The translations under genes and the position numbers were made by a program. The notes under the pieces are model-generated. The model ran no database searches, was not told the DNA's origin, and saw nothing but the letters and a program-made list of their open reading frames with translations. 64,000 bases of DNA, from positions 10,591 through 74,590 of the forward strand of contig CAXUKO010000026.1 of NCBI GenBank assembly GCA_964251665.1, given 5' to 3'. Of the stretch, positions 35,187 to 43,346 are shown in pieces; position 1 is the stretch's first letter; each line of letters starts with the position of its first letter. The stretch comes from JBBQLG01 sp964251665. GTDB lineage: Bacteria; Bacteroidota; Bacteroidia; Cytophagales; Spirosomataceae.

Positions 35187-35289
35187 GAATGATTGAGGGA
35201 TTGAATGATTGACGGGGCCGCCCGAGCGCTGATTGAATAGGTAGTCAAGCTTGACCTATCGTTCAATCCCTCAGTCATCCAATCATTCT
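35187..35289. repeat. 4/8-bp periodic hairpin element, copy 5 (between cysH and cysD)
   Basis: The left arm GAATGATTGAGGGATTGAAT and the right arm TCAATCCCTCAGTCATCCAA / TCATTC enclose a second dyad around TAGTCAAGCTTGACCTA (about 35239-35259). The units again place G (left) or C (right) every four bases. It occupies the whole cysH-cysD gap. Confidence 0.75.
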
Positions 35290-36022
35290 ATGCTTTGAAC
35301 ACCTCTTCGTGACTGTGCAAGCCGCACTCCTTCTTTGAGTTGTCTTCCCACCACCATCGGCCGGCGCGGAAATCTTCGCCGGGTTGGATGGCGCGGGTAC
35401 AGGGCTGACAGCCAATGCTGACAAAGCCCCGGTCGTGGAGCGGATTGTACGGCACGTGGTTGATTTTTATGTATTCCTTAACCTGGGTAAAGGTCCAGTC
35501 CATCAGGGGATGGAACTTGAACAGTTGGTGTGCTTCATCCCACTCCAGGCGTGGCACCGACTCCCGGTTGGCTGATTGCTCGGCCCGGATGCCGGTTACC
35601 CATATTTTTTGTCCTGCCAAAGCCCGGTTCAGCGGCTCTACCTTACGGATAAAGCAGCATTCTTTCCGGTTCTCGACCGAGTCATACATGCTAAACGGTC
35701 CCTTAGTCGTAAGTAATTTTTCAACTTCGGGTTGGCGGGGATGGTAGGTGTCGAGGGTAATGCCGTACCGGTCGATGGTCTTTTTCCAGACCGAATACGT
35801 TTCACCGAACATCCGGCCTGTATCAAGCGTAAAGATGCGCACTGGAATTTCATGCTGCGCGATCATGTCTGTGATCACCTGATCTTCGTAACCGAGACTG
35901 GTCGAAAAGACAATCTGACCGGGAAACAGCCCGGCGAGTATACGCAGGCTCTCAACTTCGTTTTTGCCAGCCAGCAACTGTGTCAGGCTGTCGAGGGTGT
36001 GTATGGATGGTTCTGCAATCAT
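35288..36022 (-). CDS. cysH: Adenylyl-sulfate (APS) reductase, thioredoxin-dependent
   Basis: A 244-aa PAPS/APS reductase family protein. Two cysteine pairs, Cys122-Cys123 (RKECCFIRK) and Cys205/Cys208 (GCQPCTR), are the ligands of the [4Fe-4S] cluster that marks APS-reducing enzymes. The catalytic Cys233 lies in KKECGLH. FSTSLGYEDQVI forms the PP-loop-like site. It reduces APS from CysDN to sulfite, which fits the absence of an APS kinase. Its ATG overlaps the stop of the upstream Gfo/Idh gene by four bases (ATGA), so translation is probably coupled. Confidence 0.95.
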   Translation of the reverse strand: MIAEPSIHTLDSLTQLLAGKNEVESLRILAGLFPGQIVFSTSLGYEDQVITDMIAQHEIPVRIFTLDTGRMFGETYSVWKKTIDRYGITLDTYHPRQPEVEKLLTTKGPFSMYDSVENRKECCFIRKVEPLNRALAGQKIWVTGIRAEQSANRESVPRLEWDEAHQLFKFHPLMDWTFTQVKEYIKINHVPYNPLHDRGFVSIGCQPCTRAIQPGEDFRAGRWWWEDNSKKECGLHSHEEVFKA

Positions 36023-37128
36023 AGCTTCTGTTTTAACAACACCACTTTGCCGGTCTTTGCCGACTGGCGGGCAGCGTCCAGGATTTCCATGACAATCATG
36101 TTATTTTCCAATGACGTTAGTTGGTCGGGTTTAGTTTCGCCGTGCAGGAGCCGGGCCAGATAGGCGAACGGATCGGCTGCCGGCGCGTCAGTCTGGGTCG
36201 CTTCAGTCAGTTGTTCCGCTTTATCATTTTTCAGCCGGATACGCATTCGGGTGCCATCGACGGTAAACACGTAGCCGGTCTGACCGTACACTTCCATGTC
36301 CTTGCGGGCAAACGGCCAGTTCCACGACGCCTGAATAATGGTCTGCGTTTTGGGGTAGGTCAGAATGATGGTCGCTTCATCGTCTACTTTCGGGTAAATG
36401 TCCGGCTTGATTTGCTGCGTTATGGCCAGCACAGTTGTTGGGCGCTGATTGTGCAGGAGCCAGGTCGAGAGGTTCGCACCATAGCAACCGAAGTCGAACA
36501 GGGCACCCGCGCCGTTGGTAGCAGGATCGGTCAGCCAGTCCAGAAACTCACTCGTTACACCAATTTCTTTCGGTCCCTGATGGCCGTCGTGGACAACAAG
36601 TTTACGCAGATCACCAATCGCTTTATCATCGTTCGTCAGTGCATAGGCCTTATGATTACTGCCGTACCAGGTCGTTTCATAGTTGGTCAGGAGCTGAATG
36701 CCATGCCTTTTAACCAGGCTTTCCATTTGCTTGGCCTGCTCGAAACTAATGGCTAAAGGCTTCTCGACCATAACGTGGATACCACGGGGGGCGCAAATCT
36801 TCACGGTCTGGAGATGATCGACGATTCGACCAAAATCCGTTACCGCTTCGGGTTTGGTCTTATTCACCATGGCCTCGATAGACGGATAAACCAGACTCAG
36901 TGGAAAGCCGTACTGTTTGGCGTACCGTTCGGCCAGTGCCCGGTTTGGCTCCGCAATGCCGACGATCTCAATATCGGTTTGTCCCTTCTGCCGGAACGCC
37001 TTACCCAGAATGCCATGTACATGTGTATGAACCAGCCCGACGACCCCCACACGAAGCGGTTTGGACGCGTTTTGCGCTACTGCTATCTGGGCTAGCAGAC
37101 ATAGAAAAAGAAGTGGGGCAGTACGCAT
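36019..37128 (-). CDS. Exported Gfo/Idh/MocA-family oxidoreductase
   Basis: A 369-aa NAD(P)-dependent dehydrogenase-like protein with a signal peptide (MRTAPLLFLCLLAQIAVAQN). The Rossmann motif GVVGLVHTHVHGILG (28-42) is modified from GxGxxG. VMVEKPLAIS has the conserved EKP of the family. The C-terminal domain has the family's beta-sheet pattern (GALFDFGCYGANLSTWLL). Family members oxidise sugars or inositols, but the substrate here is unknown. It sits between metZ and cysH in the sulfur cluster, with a four-base overlap with cysH. An exported enzyme in an assimilatory sulfur operon is unexpected. Confidence 0.88.
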   Translation of the reverse strand: MRTAPLLFLCLLAQIAVAQNASKPLRVGVVGLVHTHVHGILGKAFRQKGQTDIEIVGIAEPNRALAERYAKQYGFPLSLVYPSIEAMVNKTKPEAVTDFGRIVDHLQTVKICAPRGIHVMVEKPLAISFEQAKQMESLVKRHGIQLLTNYETTWYGSNHKAYALTNDDKAIGDLRKLVVHDGHQGPKEIGVTSEFLDWLTDPATNGAGALFDFGCYGANLSTWLLHNQRPTTVLAITQQIKPDIYPKVDDEATIILTYPKTQTIIQASWNWPFARKDMEVYGQTGYVFTVDGTRMRIRLKNDKAEQLTEATQTDAPAADPFAYLARLLHGETKPDQLTSLENNMIVMEILDAARQSAKTGKVVLLKQKL

Positions 37129-37138
37129 GTTAATAGAG

Positions 37139-38344
37139 TTAAACCTTTTCTTTCATAACATCGGCACTCACCGTGATTGCCTGCGTGAAGTCTTCGATCA
37201 GATCCTCGATGGCTTCCAGGCCAACCGATACGCGAATCAGGCCTTCGGTGATGCCCAACGCATCTTTCTCGTCGGCTTTGAGTTTAGCGTGCGTTGTCGT
37301 GAACGGGTTCGTAACGATGGTTCGCGAATCGCCCAGGTTCGATGAGAGTGACGCAATTTCAAGGGCGTCGAAAAACGCTTTGATCCGCTCGAAGCCACCT
37401 TCCAGTTCCAGCGTTACAATCGCGCCACCCGCCGACATTTGCTGTTTAGCCAGTTCGTATTGCGGGTGCGAGGGCAGAAACGGATATTTTACCGATTGCA
37501 CGTCCGGGTGTTGCTCCAGTGCTTCGGCCAGTTTCAGGGCGTTACTGCAATGGCGTTCCATCCGCAGATCCAGTGTTTCGAGGCTCTTCGACAAGACCCA
37601 CGCGTTAAACGGCGACATAGACGGGCCGGTATGCCGGGCGAAAAACCGAATTGGCTGGATAAACTCTTTTGAGCCAACGACAATACCACCCAACACCCGA
37701 CCCTGACCGTCCATAAACTTCGTGGCGGAGTGAACGGATAAGTCGGCACCGAAGTCGATAGGTGTTTGCAGAATTGGGGTAGCAAAACAGTTATCAACGT
37801 TCAGAATGAAACCGTACTTCTGCTTCAACCGCCCCAGCATTTCCAGATCGACCAGTTCCAGGCCGGGGTTAGAGGGCGTTTCAAGGTACACCATGCGTGC
37901 GGCTGGCCGATCCGCGTTCGGCTGTATGGCCGCTTCCCACTCAGCCTCCGTTGCGCTGGCATCGACGTAGGTATAGGTAACGCCCCATTTGCTCAGAATC
38001 TGGGTGATAATCTGATGCGCGGAGCCAAACAGGGCACGGCAGGCCACAATATGATCGCCCGATTTTAGCAAAGCCGCCATCGACGCAAACACCGCTGCCA
38101 TCCCCGTAGCCGTAGCAATGCCTTCCTCGGCGTTCTCCAGCATACAGACTTTGTCCACAAACTCCGTGACATTGGGGTTCGAGAAACGCGAATAGATATT
38201 ACCATCTTCGGTTTCATCGAACAGCGCTTTGCCTTGTTCGGCGCTCTCGAAGGTGAAACTCGATGTCAGGAATAGAGGGGTTGAATGTTCCCGGTACTGC
38301 GACTGATCCGTCTGTGTACGGATGGCTTTGGTTTGCTTCTTCAT
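37139..38344 (-). CDS. metZ: O-succinylhomoserine sulfhydrylase-type PLP enzyme (MetZ-like)
   Basis: About 402 aa, starting MKKQTKAIRTQTDQSQYREH. It belongs to the Cys/Met PLP family: TPLFLTSSFTFESAEQGKAL, IYSRFSNPNVTEF, PLP-binding NVDNCFATP and the Schiff-base Lys in SVHSATKFMDGQGR. GLEAIEDLIEDF at the C-terminus matches MetZ/MetB-like enzymes. MetZ would make homocysteine directly from an activated homoserine and sulfide, partly redundant with MetY at 7239. Substrate (O-succinyl- or O-acetyl-homoserine) and a cystathionine-type side activity cannot be separated by eye. The frame to 38419 enters the palindrome 38355-38416, so ATG 38344 is chosen. Confidence 0.88.
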   Translation of the reverse strand: MKKQTKAIRTQTDQSQYREHSTPLFLTSSFTFESAEQGKALFDETEDGNIYSRFSNPNVTEFVDKVCMLENAEEGIATATGMAAVFASMAALLKSGDHIVACRALFGSAHQIITQILSKWGVTYTYVDASATEAEWEAAIQPNADRPAARMVYLETPSNPGLELVDLEMLGRLKQKYGFILNVDNCFATPILQTPIDFGADLSVHSATKFMDGQGRVLGGIVVGSKEFIQPIRFFARHTGPSMSPFNAWVLSKSLETLDLRMERHCSNALKLAEALEQHPDVQSVKYPFLPSHPQYELAKQQMSAGGAIVTLELEGGFERIKAFFDALEIASLSSNLGDSRTIVTNPFTTTHAKLKADEKDALGITEGLIRVSVGLEAIEDLIEDFTQAITVSADVMKEKV

Positions 38345-38354
38345 GTGTCGGGTA

Positions 38355-38416
38355 GTGTCGGTTTTGAGAAACCGACACAATTGCTGGCATACGTGTCGGT
38401 TTCTCAAAACCGACAC
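38355..38416. repeat. Intergenic double palindrome, GTGTCGGTTT family, copy 1
   Basis: GTGTCGGTTTTGAGAAACCG plus ACAC (38355-38378) and its perfect complement (38393-38416) form 24-bp arms with a 14-bp loop. Each arm is also nearly self-complementary (GTGTCGGTTT/AAACCGACAC). The design recurs at 52917-52982 (GATGTCGGGTTC). It lies between the permease gene and metZ. Confidence 0.8.
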
Positions 38417-38428
38417 CACCTGTTGTAC

Positions 38429-39499
38429 TTAGAAAATGGAACTGTAAATATTTCGCAAACTTACGAGGATAACGACCACACCAACCATAATCATCATGGC
38501 TTTGATGGGCAATCGGGTGGATAAATGGGCCGCGAGAGGGGCCGCAATCATGCCACCCAAAATCAAACCAATGATGACCTGCCAGTAGGTAATGCCAATC
38601 AGGGAGAAGAAGGTCAGCGAACTGGCGAGGGAAATAAAGAATTCGGCCAGATTGACCGAGCCGATGGTATACCGTGGATGCCGACCGCTGGCAATCAGCG
38701 TTGAGGAAACAATGGGCCCCCAGCCACCGCCACCAATCGAGTCCATGGTGCCGCCAAACCAGGCCAGCCAGCCCACTCGCTTCAATTTCTGTTTTTTCTG
38801 AGCTGGTGCTACCGCCTTGCGAATAATCAGGATTCCCAGAATGGCGGTGTAGACCGCTACGGCCGGTTTGATAAAGTGCGAATACTGCTCCAGCCCGACC
38901 AGGACATAAGCACCCAGCGCGGCCCCGATGACACCTGGAATCAGAAGCGTTTTAAAGAGTTTTTTGTTGACGTTGCCGAACCGGAGGTGCATGTAGCCCG
39001 ATACACCGGAGGTGAAAATCTCCGAACTGTGGACACTGGCGCTGATGGCGGCTGGTGTCACCCCGGCAGCCAGCAAAAATGTGGAGGCCGTTACGCCGTA
39101 CGCCATACCTAAAGCACCGTCGATCATCTGGGCAATAAAACCACCCAGCACATAATACAGAATGTCTTTGGTAACAGGCACCGAGTGCGCCAGTAAAGTT
39201 AGCCGGTCAACCGTCAGGAAGCCAAACAGCAAATGGCCAACAACCATCAGCGATAGAGCCGCAAACACGTACACCGCAATTTCGGTGCGATTTCGTCGGC
39301 GCAGTAGTGTCGTGCGGGCCGTGTGGGGCTTGGCTACCGTTACGATTACTCCCGGAAACGCCGTCTGTAAAGCCGCTGCCTGAGCGGCTGAATGTGCCTG
39401 CTCGCCGTGCAGCGTAATGTGTAATCCTTTAAGATCAAGGCCGGGAGGAACCAACTCAGGCACAACAGGACCAGCTTCGGATGGACTCGATTGAGGCAT
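38429..39499 (-). CDS. TauE/SafE-family sulfite/anion permease
   Basis: About 356 aa from ATG 39499 (MPQSSPSEAGPVVPEL). An N-terminal cytoplasmic part of ~75 residues is followed by eight or so membrane segments with TauE/SafE features: IDGALGMAYGVTASTFLLAA, SASVHSSEIFTSGVSGYMHL and the inverted repeat GGTMDSIGGGGWGPIVSSTL. Members move sulfite, sulfonates or sulfate. As the first gene of the sulfur cluster it most likely imports sulfate or exports sulfite. The longer frame from 39598 reads through the leader hairpin at 39541-39565 and is rejected. Confidence 0.9.
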   Translation of the reverse strand: MPQSSPSEAGPVVPELVPPGLDLKGLHITLHGEQAHSAAQAAALQTAFPGVIVTVAKPHTARTTLLRRRNRTEIAVYVFAALSLMVVGHLLFGFLTVDRLTLLAHSVPVTKDILYYVLGGFIAQMIDGALGMAYGVTASTFLLAAGVTPAAISASVHSSEIFTSGVSGYMHLRFGNVNKKLFKTLLIPGVIGAALGAYVLVGLEQYSHFIKPAVAVYTAILGILIIRKAVAPAQKKQKLKRVGWLAWFGGTMDSIGGGGWGPIVSSTLIASGRHPRYTIGSVNLAEFFISLASSLTFFSLIGITYWQVIIGLILGGMIAAPLAAHLSTRLPIKAMMIMVGVVVILVSLRNIYSSIF

Positions 39500-39540
39500 A
39501 ATGTATAAACTCGATATATTTAATAGAGTAATCCTGTTAT

Positions 39541-39565
39541 GAAAAACGGCACTGAAGTTGTGCCG
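39541..39565 (-). promoter_or_regulatory. Terminator-like hairpin in the leader of the sulfur operon
   Basis: On the minus strand CGGCAC pairs with GTGCCG across AACTTCA, followed by TTTTTC, in the shape of an intrinsic terminator, 42 bp upstream of the permease ATG. It could be an attenuator controlling the whole sulfur cluster, or the end of an unseen small transcript. I found no S-box or other known aptamer in the 230 bases before it. Confidence 0.45.
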
Positions 39566-39795
39566 CTGAGTTAATGAAGGAGACTGCAAAAATGACAAAT
39601 TGTCGGTAGGATTACAAACCTTCCTTCGCGCTTTATACGCGGATAAACGGGGATTAGTTCCTGATTAATAGCCGTCAGTACCAGTGTCGTGGTGGCCTAC
39701 AGATAGCAAAATCACCCGGTTGAGCCTGTATCGTACATTCATCAAAGCAGATAAAGTCAGTGTAAACGGCTAATTTTGCAAAAAATACCTGCATA

Positions 39796-42768
39796 ATGGC
39801 CGACTATAATCACCGCGAAACCGAACAGAAATGGCAACGGTTTTGGGAGGAAAACCAGACCTACCGTACCGAAACGCAAAGCGATCGCCCGAAATACTAC
39901 GCGTTAGATATGTTTCCGTATCCCTCAGGGGCCGGGTTACATGTTGGGCACCCACTGGGTTATATCGCGTCGGACATTGTGTCGCGCTATAAACGGCTGA
40001 AAGGGTTCAATGTGCTGCACCCGATGGGTTTTGACTCATTCGGTTTGCCAGCCGAGCAATACGCTATCCAGACGGGTCAGCACCCGGCTGTTACGACCGA
40101 AGCCAACCTGACCCGCTACATCGAGCAACTTAAAAATATTGGTTTTAGCTACGACTGGTCACGTGAAGTACGCACCTCCGATCCGTCGTATTATAAGTGG
40201 ACACAGTGGATTTTTATGGAGTTGTTCCGGTCGTGGTACAACAAAGATACCGACCGGGCCGAACCCATTGAGACGCTGCTGAATAAGTTTGCCACGAATG
40301 GTACTACCGATGTAAACGCCGTTTGCGACGAGGACGCTCCTCAGTTCACAGCCGCCGAATGGAACGCCATGTCGACGGTTGAATCGTACGAAATTACCCT
40401 GAAATACCGGCTTACGTTCCTGGCCGACGCAGTTGTAAACTGGTGTCCGGCGCTGGGTACGGTACTGGCTAATGACGAGGTAAAAGATGGGGTCTCGGAG
40501 CGAGGTGGCTATCCGGTGGAGCAGAAGAAAATGCGTCAGTGGATGATGCGCATCACTGCCTACGCCGACCGGCTCATCACCGGCCTGGATACCATCGACT
40601 GGACAGAGTCGATCAAGGAACAGCAGCGTAACTGGATTGGTAAGAGCGTAGGGGCCTCCGTTAAATTTCCACTGGCAACCGACAGCAACCGCTTTATTGA
40701 GGTCTTCACCACGCGCGTGGATACCATCTATGGCGTGACGTTTATGGTGCTGGCACCGGAACATGAGCTGGTTAGTCAACTGACTACACCAGAGCAACAG
40801 GCAGACGTAGACGCGTACATCAATGCAGCCAAGCTCCGGTCGGAGCGGGATCGGGTGTCCGATGTGAAAACGGTGTCGGGTGTGTTTACGGGCAGTTATT
40901 GCCTGAATCCGTTAAGCAATGAAAACGTGCCCATCTACCTGGCTGATTACGTATTGGCGGGTTACGGTACCGGTGCGGTCATGGCCGTTCCGTCGGGTGA
41001 TCAGCGCGACTGGACCTTTGCCAAGCATTTTGGCTTGCCCATCATTCCGATCTCGACCGGCCAAAAGGACATTGATAAACAGGCCGATAATACCAAGGAA
41101 GGCCAATATATCAACTCGGGCATTATCAACGGCATGTCGTATAAAGAGGCTACGCAAATGATAATCGCATGGCTGGAGGAACGCGGATTAGGCAAAGGAA
41201 AAATTAACTTCCGGCTGCGCGACGCTGTATTCAGCCGTCAGCGCTACTGGGGTGAGCCAGTACCGGTCTACTTTAAAGCCGGTGGCAATGGCAAACTGTT
41301 GCCCTATCTGATTGACGAAAGTGACCTGCCACTGGAACTGCCAGCGGTTGATAAATACCTGCCGACCGAAACCGGTGAGCCACCACTCGGCCGCGCCGAA
41401 GGTTGGAACTACAAAGGGCAGTACAATTACGAATTAAGCACCATGCCCGGCTGGGCGGGTTCGTCGTGGTACTGGTACCGCTACATGGACCCGCAGAACC
41501 CGAACGCCTTTGCCTCCCACGACGCCATCAACTACTGGCAGGACGTAGATCTGTACATTGGCGGTACCGAGCACGCGACGGGTCACTTGCTTTACAGTCG
41601 CTTCTGGAATAAATTCCTGTTCGACCGGGGCTACGTGCCGCAGGATGAGCCGTTTAAAAAGCTCATCAACCAAGGTATGATTCAGGGGCGAAGTAATTTC
41701 GCCTATGAAATATTTATTGATAAGAAACGTGCTAACAAGATAGTCTTTGTGCCTTTCGGAGTATATTATACTAATCGAGACGAAAACACAATTCTCGGTA
41801 CATTGTCTAAAATCGCTCCTAAAGCTTTGCCTGAGACTTTAGAATGGATTAGAGGAAAACTGGAAGCTAATCAAGGGTTTGAAATTGTTGCAGAAGCAAT
41901 TGAACAAGGTCGAGCCTATTTTAATGTGGTAAGAATTCCTGTAGAATATACTGACAACGATTTTTTACTTGAAGCGACTTTCAAGCAGGATTATCCTGAG
42001 TTTAAAGACGCGGTATTTATTAGGGAGAAATATTCAGACGAACTTTATAAGTGTGGTGTGGACATAGAAAAAATGTCTAAATCAAAACGTAACGTCGTTA
42101 ACCCCGATGATATGGTCGAGCGGTACGGAGCCGATGTGCTCCGTATTTATGAAATGTTTCTTGGGCCGCTGGAACAGGCGAAACCGTGGAATACCAACGG
42201 CATCGACGGCGTTTACCGCTTCATTCGCAAATTCTATCGGCTGTTCTACAAGGATACTCCTGAAGGTGGTAATGAGTGGATTGTCACTGACGAACAGCCG
42301 ACACCCGCTGAGTTGAAGATCCTGCACAAGACCATCAAAAAAGCGCAGGACGACATTGATGCGTTTTCGTTCAATACATCAGTAAGTTCGTTCATGATCT
42401 GCGTGAATGAACTGGCGACGCTGAAGTGCAGTAAACGCGCTATTTTGCAGGATTTAGTCCTGTTGCTGTCGCCGTACGCACCCCACATCACCGAAGAACT
42501 TTGGGCCGCACTGGGCAACGAACCGGGCACCGTCTCAAAAGCTCAGTACCCGGTTTTCGACGCGAAGTATCTGGTTGAAGATGCGTTTGAGTATCCGATT
42601 CAGATCAATGGTAAGGTGCGGACAACGATTAGCTTCGCCATTGACCGGGCCGCTTCGGACATTGAGAAAGAGGTGCTGGCCGACGAAATCGTGCAGAAAT
42701 GGCTCGAAGGTAAAGCCCCCAAGAAGGTAGTTGTCGTGCCGAAACGAATTGTGAACGTCGTGATTTAG
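39796..42768 (+). CDS. leuS: Leucyl-tRNA synthetase with an AT-rich insertion before KMSKS
   Basis: A 990-aa class I synthetase. Start MADYNHRETEQKWQRFWEEN, the HIGH-type site HVGHPLGY (49-56), the editing (CP1) domain (~225-430), GTEHATGHLLYSRFW, KMSKS at 759-763, and the C-terminal anticodon region ending in the conserved INGKVRT and KAPKKVVVVPKRIVNVVI. All catalytic motifs are present, so it should charge tRNA-Leu. Residues ~632-760, between GMIQGRS and KMSKS, are about 50-65 residues longer than I expect for this phylum and are encoded by AT-rich DNA (see 41690-42085). A TAATTTTG box lies 18 bp upstream of the start. Confidence 0.95.
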   Translation: MADYNHRETEQKWQRFWEENQTYRTETQSDRPKYYALDMFPYPSGAGLHVGHPLGYIASDIVSRYKRLKGFNVLHPMGFDSFGLPAEQYAIQTGQHPAVTTEANLTRYIEQLKNIGFSYDWSREVRTSDPSYYKWTQWIFMELFRSWYNKDTDRAEPIETLLNKFATNGTTDVNAVCDEDAPQFTAAEWNAMSTVESYEITLKYRLTFLADAVVNWCPALGTVLANDEVKDGVSERGGYPVEQKKMRQWMMRITAYADRLITGLDTIDWTESIKEQQRNWIGKSVGASVKFPLATDSNRFIEVFTTRVDTIYGVTFMVLAPEHELVSQLTTPEQQADVDAYINAAKLRSERDRVSDVKTVSGVFTGSYCLNPLSNENVPIYLADYVLAGYGTGAVMAVPSGDQRDWTFAKHFGLPIIPISTGQKDIDKQADNTKEGQYINSGIINGMSYKEATQMIIAWLEERGLGKGKINFRLRDAVFSRQRYWGEPVPVYFKAGGNGKLLPYLIDESDLPLELPAVDKYLPTETGEPPLGRAEGWNYKGQYNYELSTMPGWAGSSWYWYRYMDPQNPNAFASHDAINYWQDVDLYIGGTEHATGHLLYSRFWNKFLFDRGYVPQDEPFKKLINQGMIQGRSNFAYEIFIDKKRANKIVFVPFGVYYTNRDENTILGTLSKIAPKALPETLEWIRGKLEANQGFEIVAEAIEQGRAYFNVVRIPVEYTDNDFLLEATFKQDYPEFKDAVFIREKYSDELYKCGVDIEKMSKSKRNVVNPDDMVERYGADVLRIYEMFLGPLEQAKPWNTNGIDGVYRFIRKFYRLFYKDTPEGGNEWIVTDEQPTPAELKILHKTIKKAQDDIDAFSFNTSVSSFMICVNELATLKCSKRAILQDLVLLLSPYAPHITEELWAALGNEPGTVSKAQYPVFDAKYLVEDAFEYPIQINGKVRTTISFAIDRAASDIEKEVLADEIVQKWLEGKAPKKVVVVPKRIVNVVI
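41690..42085 (+). other. AT-rich foreign-looking segment inside leuS
   Basis: In 41701-41820 I count 42 G/C in 120 bases (35%), against 33 of 60 (55%) in 41401-41460 of the same gene. Both edges are sharp: GGGGCGAAGTAATTTCG on the left and AAATCAAAACGTAACGTCGT on the right. The reading frame is kept. The first ~70 codons (RANKIVFVPFGVYYTNRDEN ... GFEIVAEAIEQGRAYFN) have no counterpart in the LeuRS pattern I know. The last ~45 (VVRIPVEYTDNDFLLEATFK, YPEFKDAVFI) align with the normal leucine-specific-domain stretch before KMSKS. Confidence 0.8.
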
Positions 42769-42786
42769 AGGATTATTGAACTATAT

Positions 42787-42825
42787 AAAACGCCCGGCTT
42801 ACCATCAGCCGGGCGTTTTATTTTA
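42787..42825 (+). terminator. Intrinsic terminator of leuS
   Basis: AAAACGCCCGGCT and AGCCGGGCGTTTT (42787-42799, 42807-42819) form a 13-bp stem, followed by ATTTT. Confidence 0.9.
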
Positions 42826-42864
42826 CCCAAAAAGTGACATATTGCGTGTCTCACCACTGTTACA

Positions 42865-43155
42865 ATGGAGTCATTCAACTTTCAGTACGATTTTAGCTTA
42901 TTAAGTGCTGTCGAATTACAAAAGGAGAAAATTAATTTCGGCGAAATCATTAGTGTATTTGAAAATAACAATACCTGCGCCGAAATCCTGCCAGATGTGG
43001 AGAAAGCAGCTACCTACTACTTCCTGACAGGCTTTAGCAACAAAAGCCGGTTTTTGTATTTAATTTTGGAGTACACCGCTGATAAGATTGTCTTTTATGA
43101 AGCGGTAGTTGCCGATGAACAACAAATTAGAACCTACTACTGTGGCCGATACTAA
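42865..43155 (+). CDS. Small protein, possible BrnT/RelE-like toxin
   Basis: A 96-aa protein (MESFNFQYDFSLLSAVELQK). The arrangement ELQKEKINFGEIISVFEN, then FLTGFSNKSRFLYLILEYTA and DKIVFYEAVVADEQQIRTYY resembles the BrnT-like fold (KHG-SFEEA--VF, R-L-V-YT, I-IISAR-A---E---Y), but the usual basic residues are reduced. The next gene starts inside it (41-bp overlap), a layout typical of toxin-antitoxin pairs. The assignment rests on pattern only; another small DUF4258-like family is possible. Confidence 0.5.
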   Translation: MESFNFQYDFSLLSAVELQKEKINFGEIISVFENNNTCAEILPDVEKAATYYFLTGFSNKSRFLYLILEYTADKIVFYEAVVADEQQIRTYYCGRY

Positions 43156-43315
43156 CCGAACTAACCCATTTGCCGGGATGTCGCGGCAGAATTTGATGGA
43201 CTACATCGCCAAGCACAGTAACGGCCAGCGCATGACAGCCGCCGATCTGCACCAGAAGTTTAAGACGATGTCAGAGGAGAACAAAAAACGGCGCAAAGCG
43301 GAGTCCGGTCAATAA
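43115..43315 (+). CDS. Small basic protein overlapping the previous gene, possible antitoxin
   Basis: 66 aa from ATG 43115 (MNNKLEPTTVADTNRTNPFA); TTG 43109 is an alternative. The C-terminal half is helical and highly charged (RMTAADLHQKFKTMSEENKK), with a short ArgLys-rich end. It overlaps the preceding small gene by 41 bp in another frame, so the two are probably translated together. No recognised DNA-binding motif, so the antitoxin label is a guess from layout. Confidence 0.5.
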   Translation: MNNKLEPTTVADTNRTNPFAGMSRQNLMDYIAKHSNGQRMTAADLHQKFKTMSEENKKRRKAESGQ

Positions 43316-43346
43316 GAGCGCGATTCGTTTTACGTAGCTTTGCGCC

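Noticed and set aside
35180..35278. N-terminal extension of cysD
   Set aside because: The 33 extra codons are the periodic hairpin element and do not resemble any CysD.
18597..35289. CRISPR array, considered because of the short periodic repeats
   Set aside because: Units are 4/8 bp with no spacers, the arms are inverted copies, and there are no cas genes.
39771..39778. Full promoter for leuS
   Set aside because: The TAATTTTG -7 box is exact, but I see no TTG at the right distance, so it is only mentioned under leuS.
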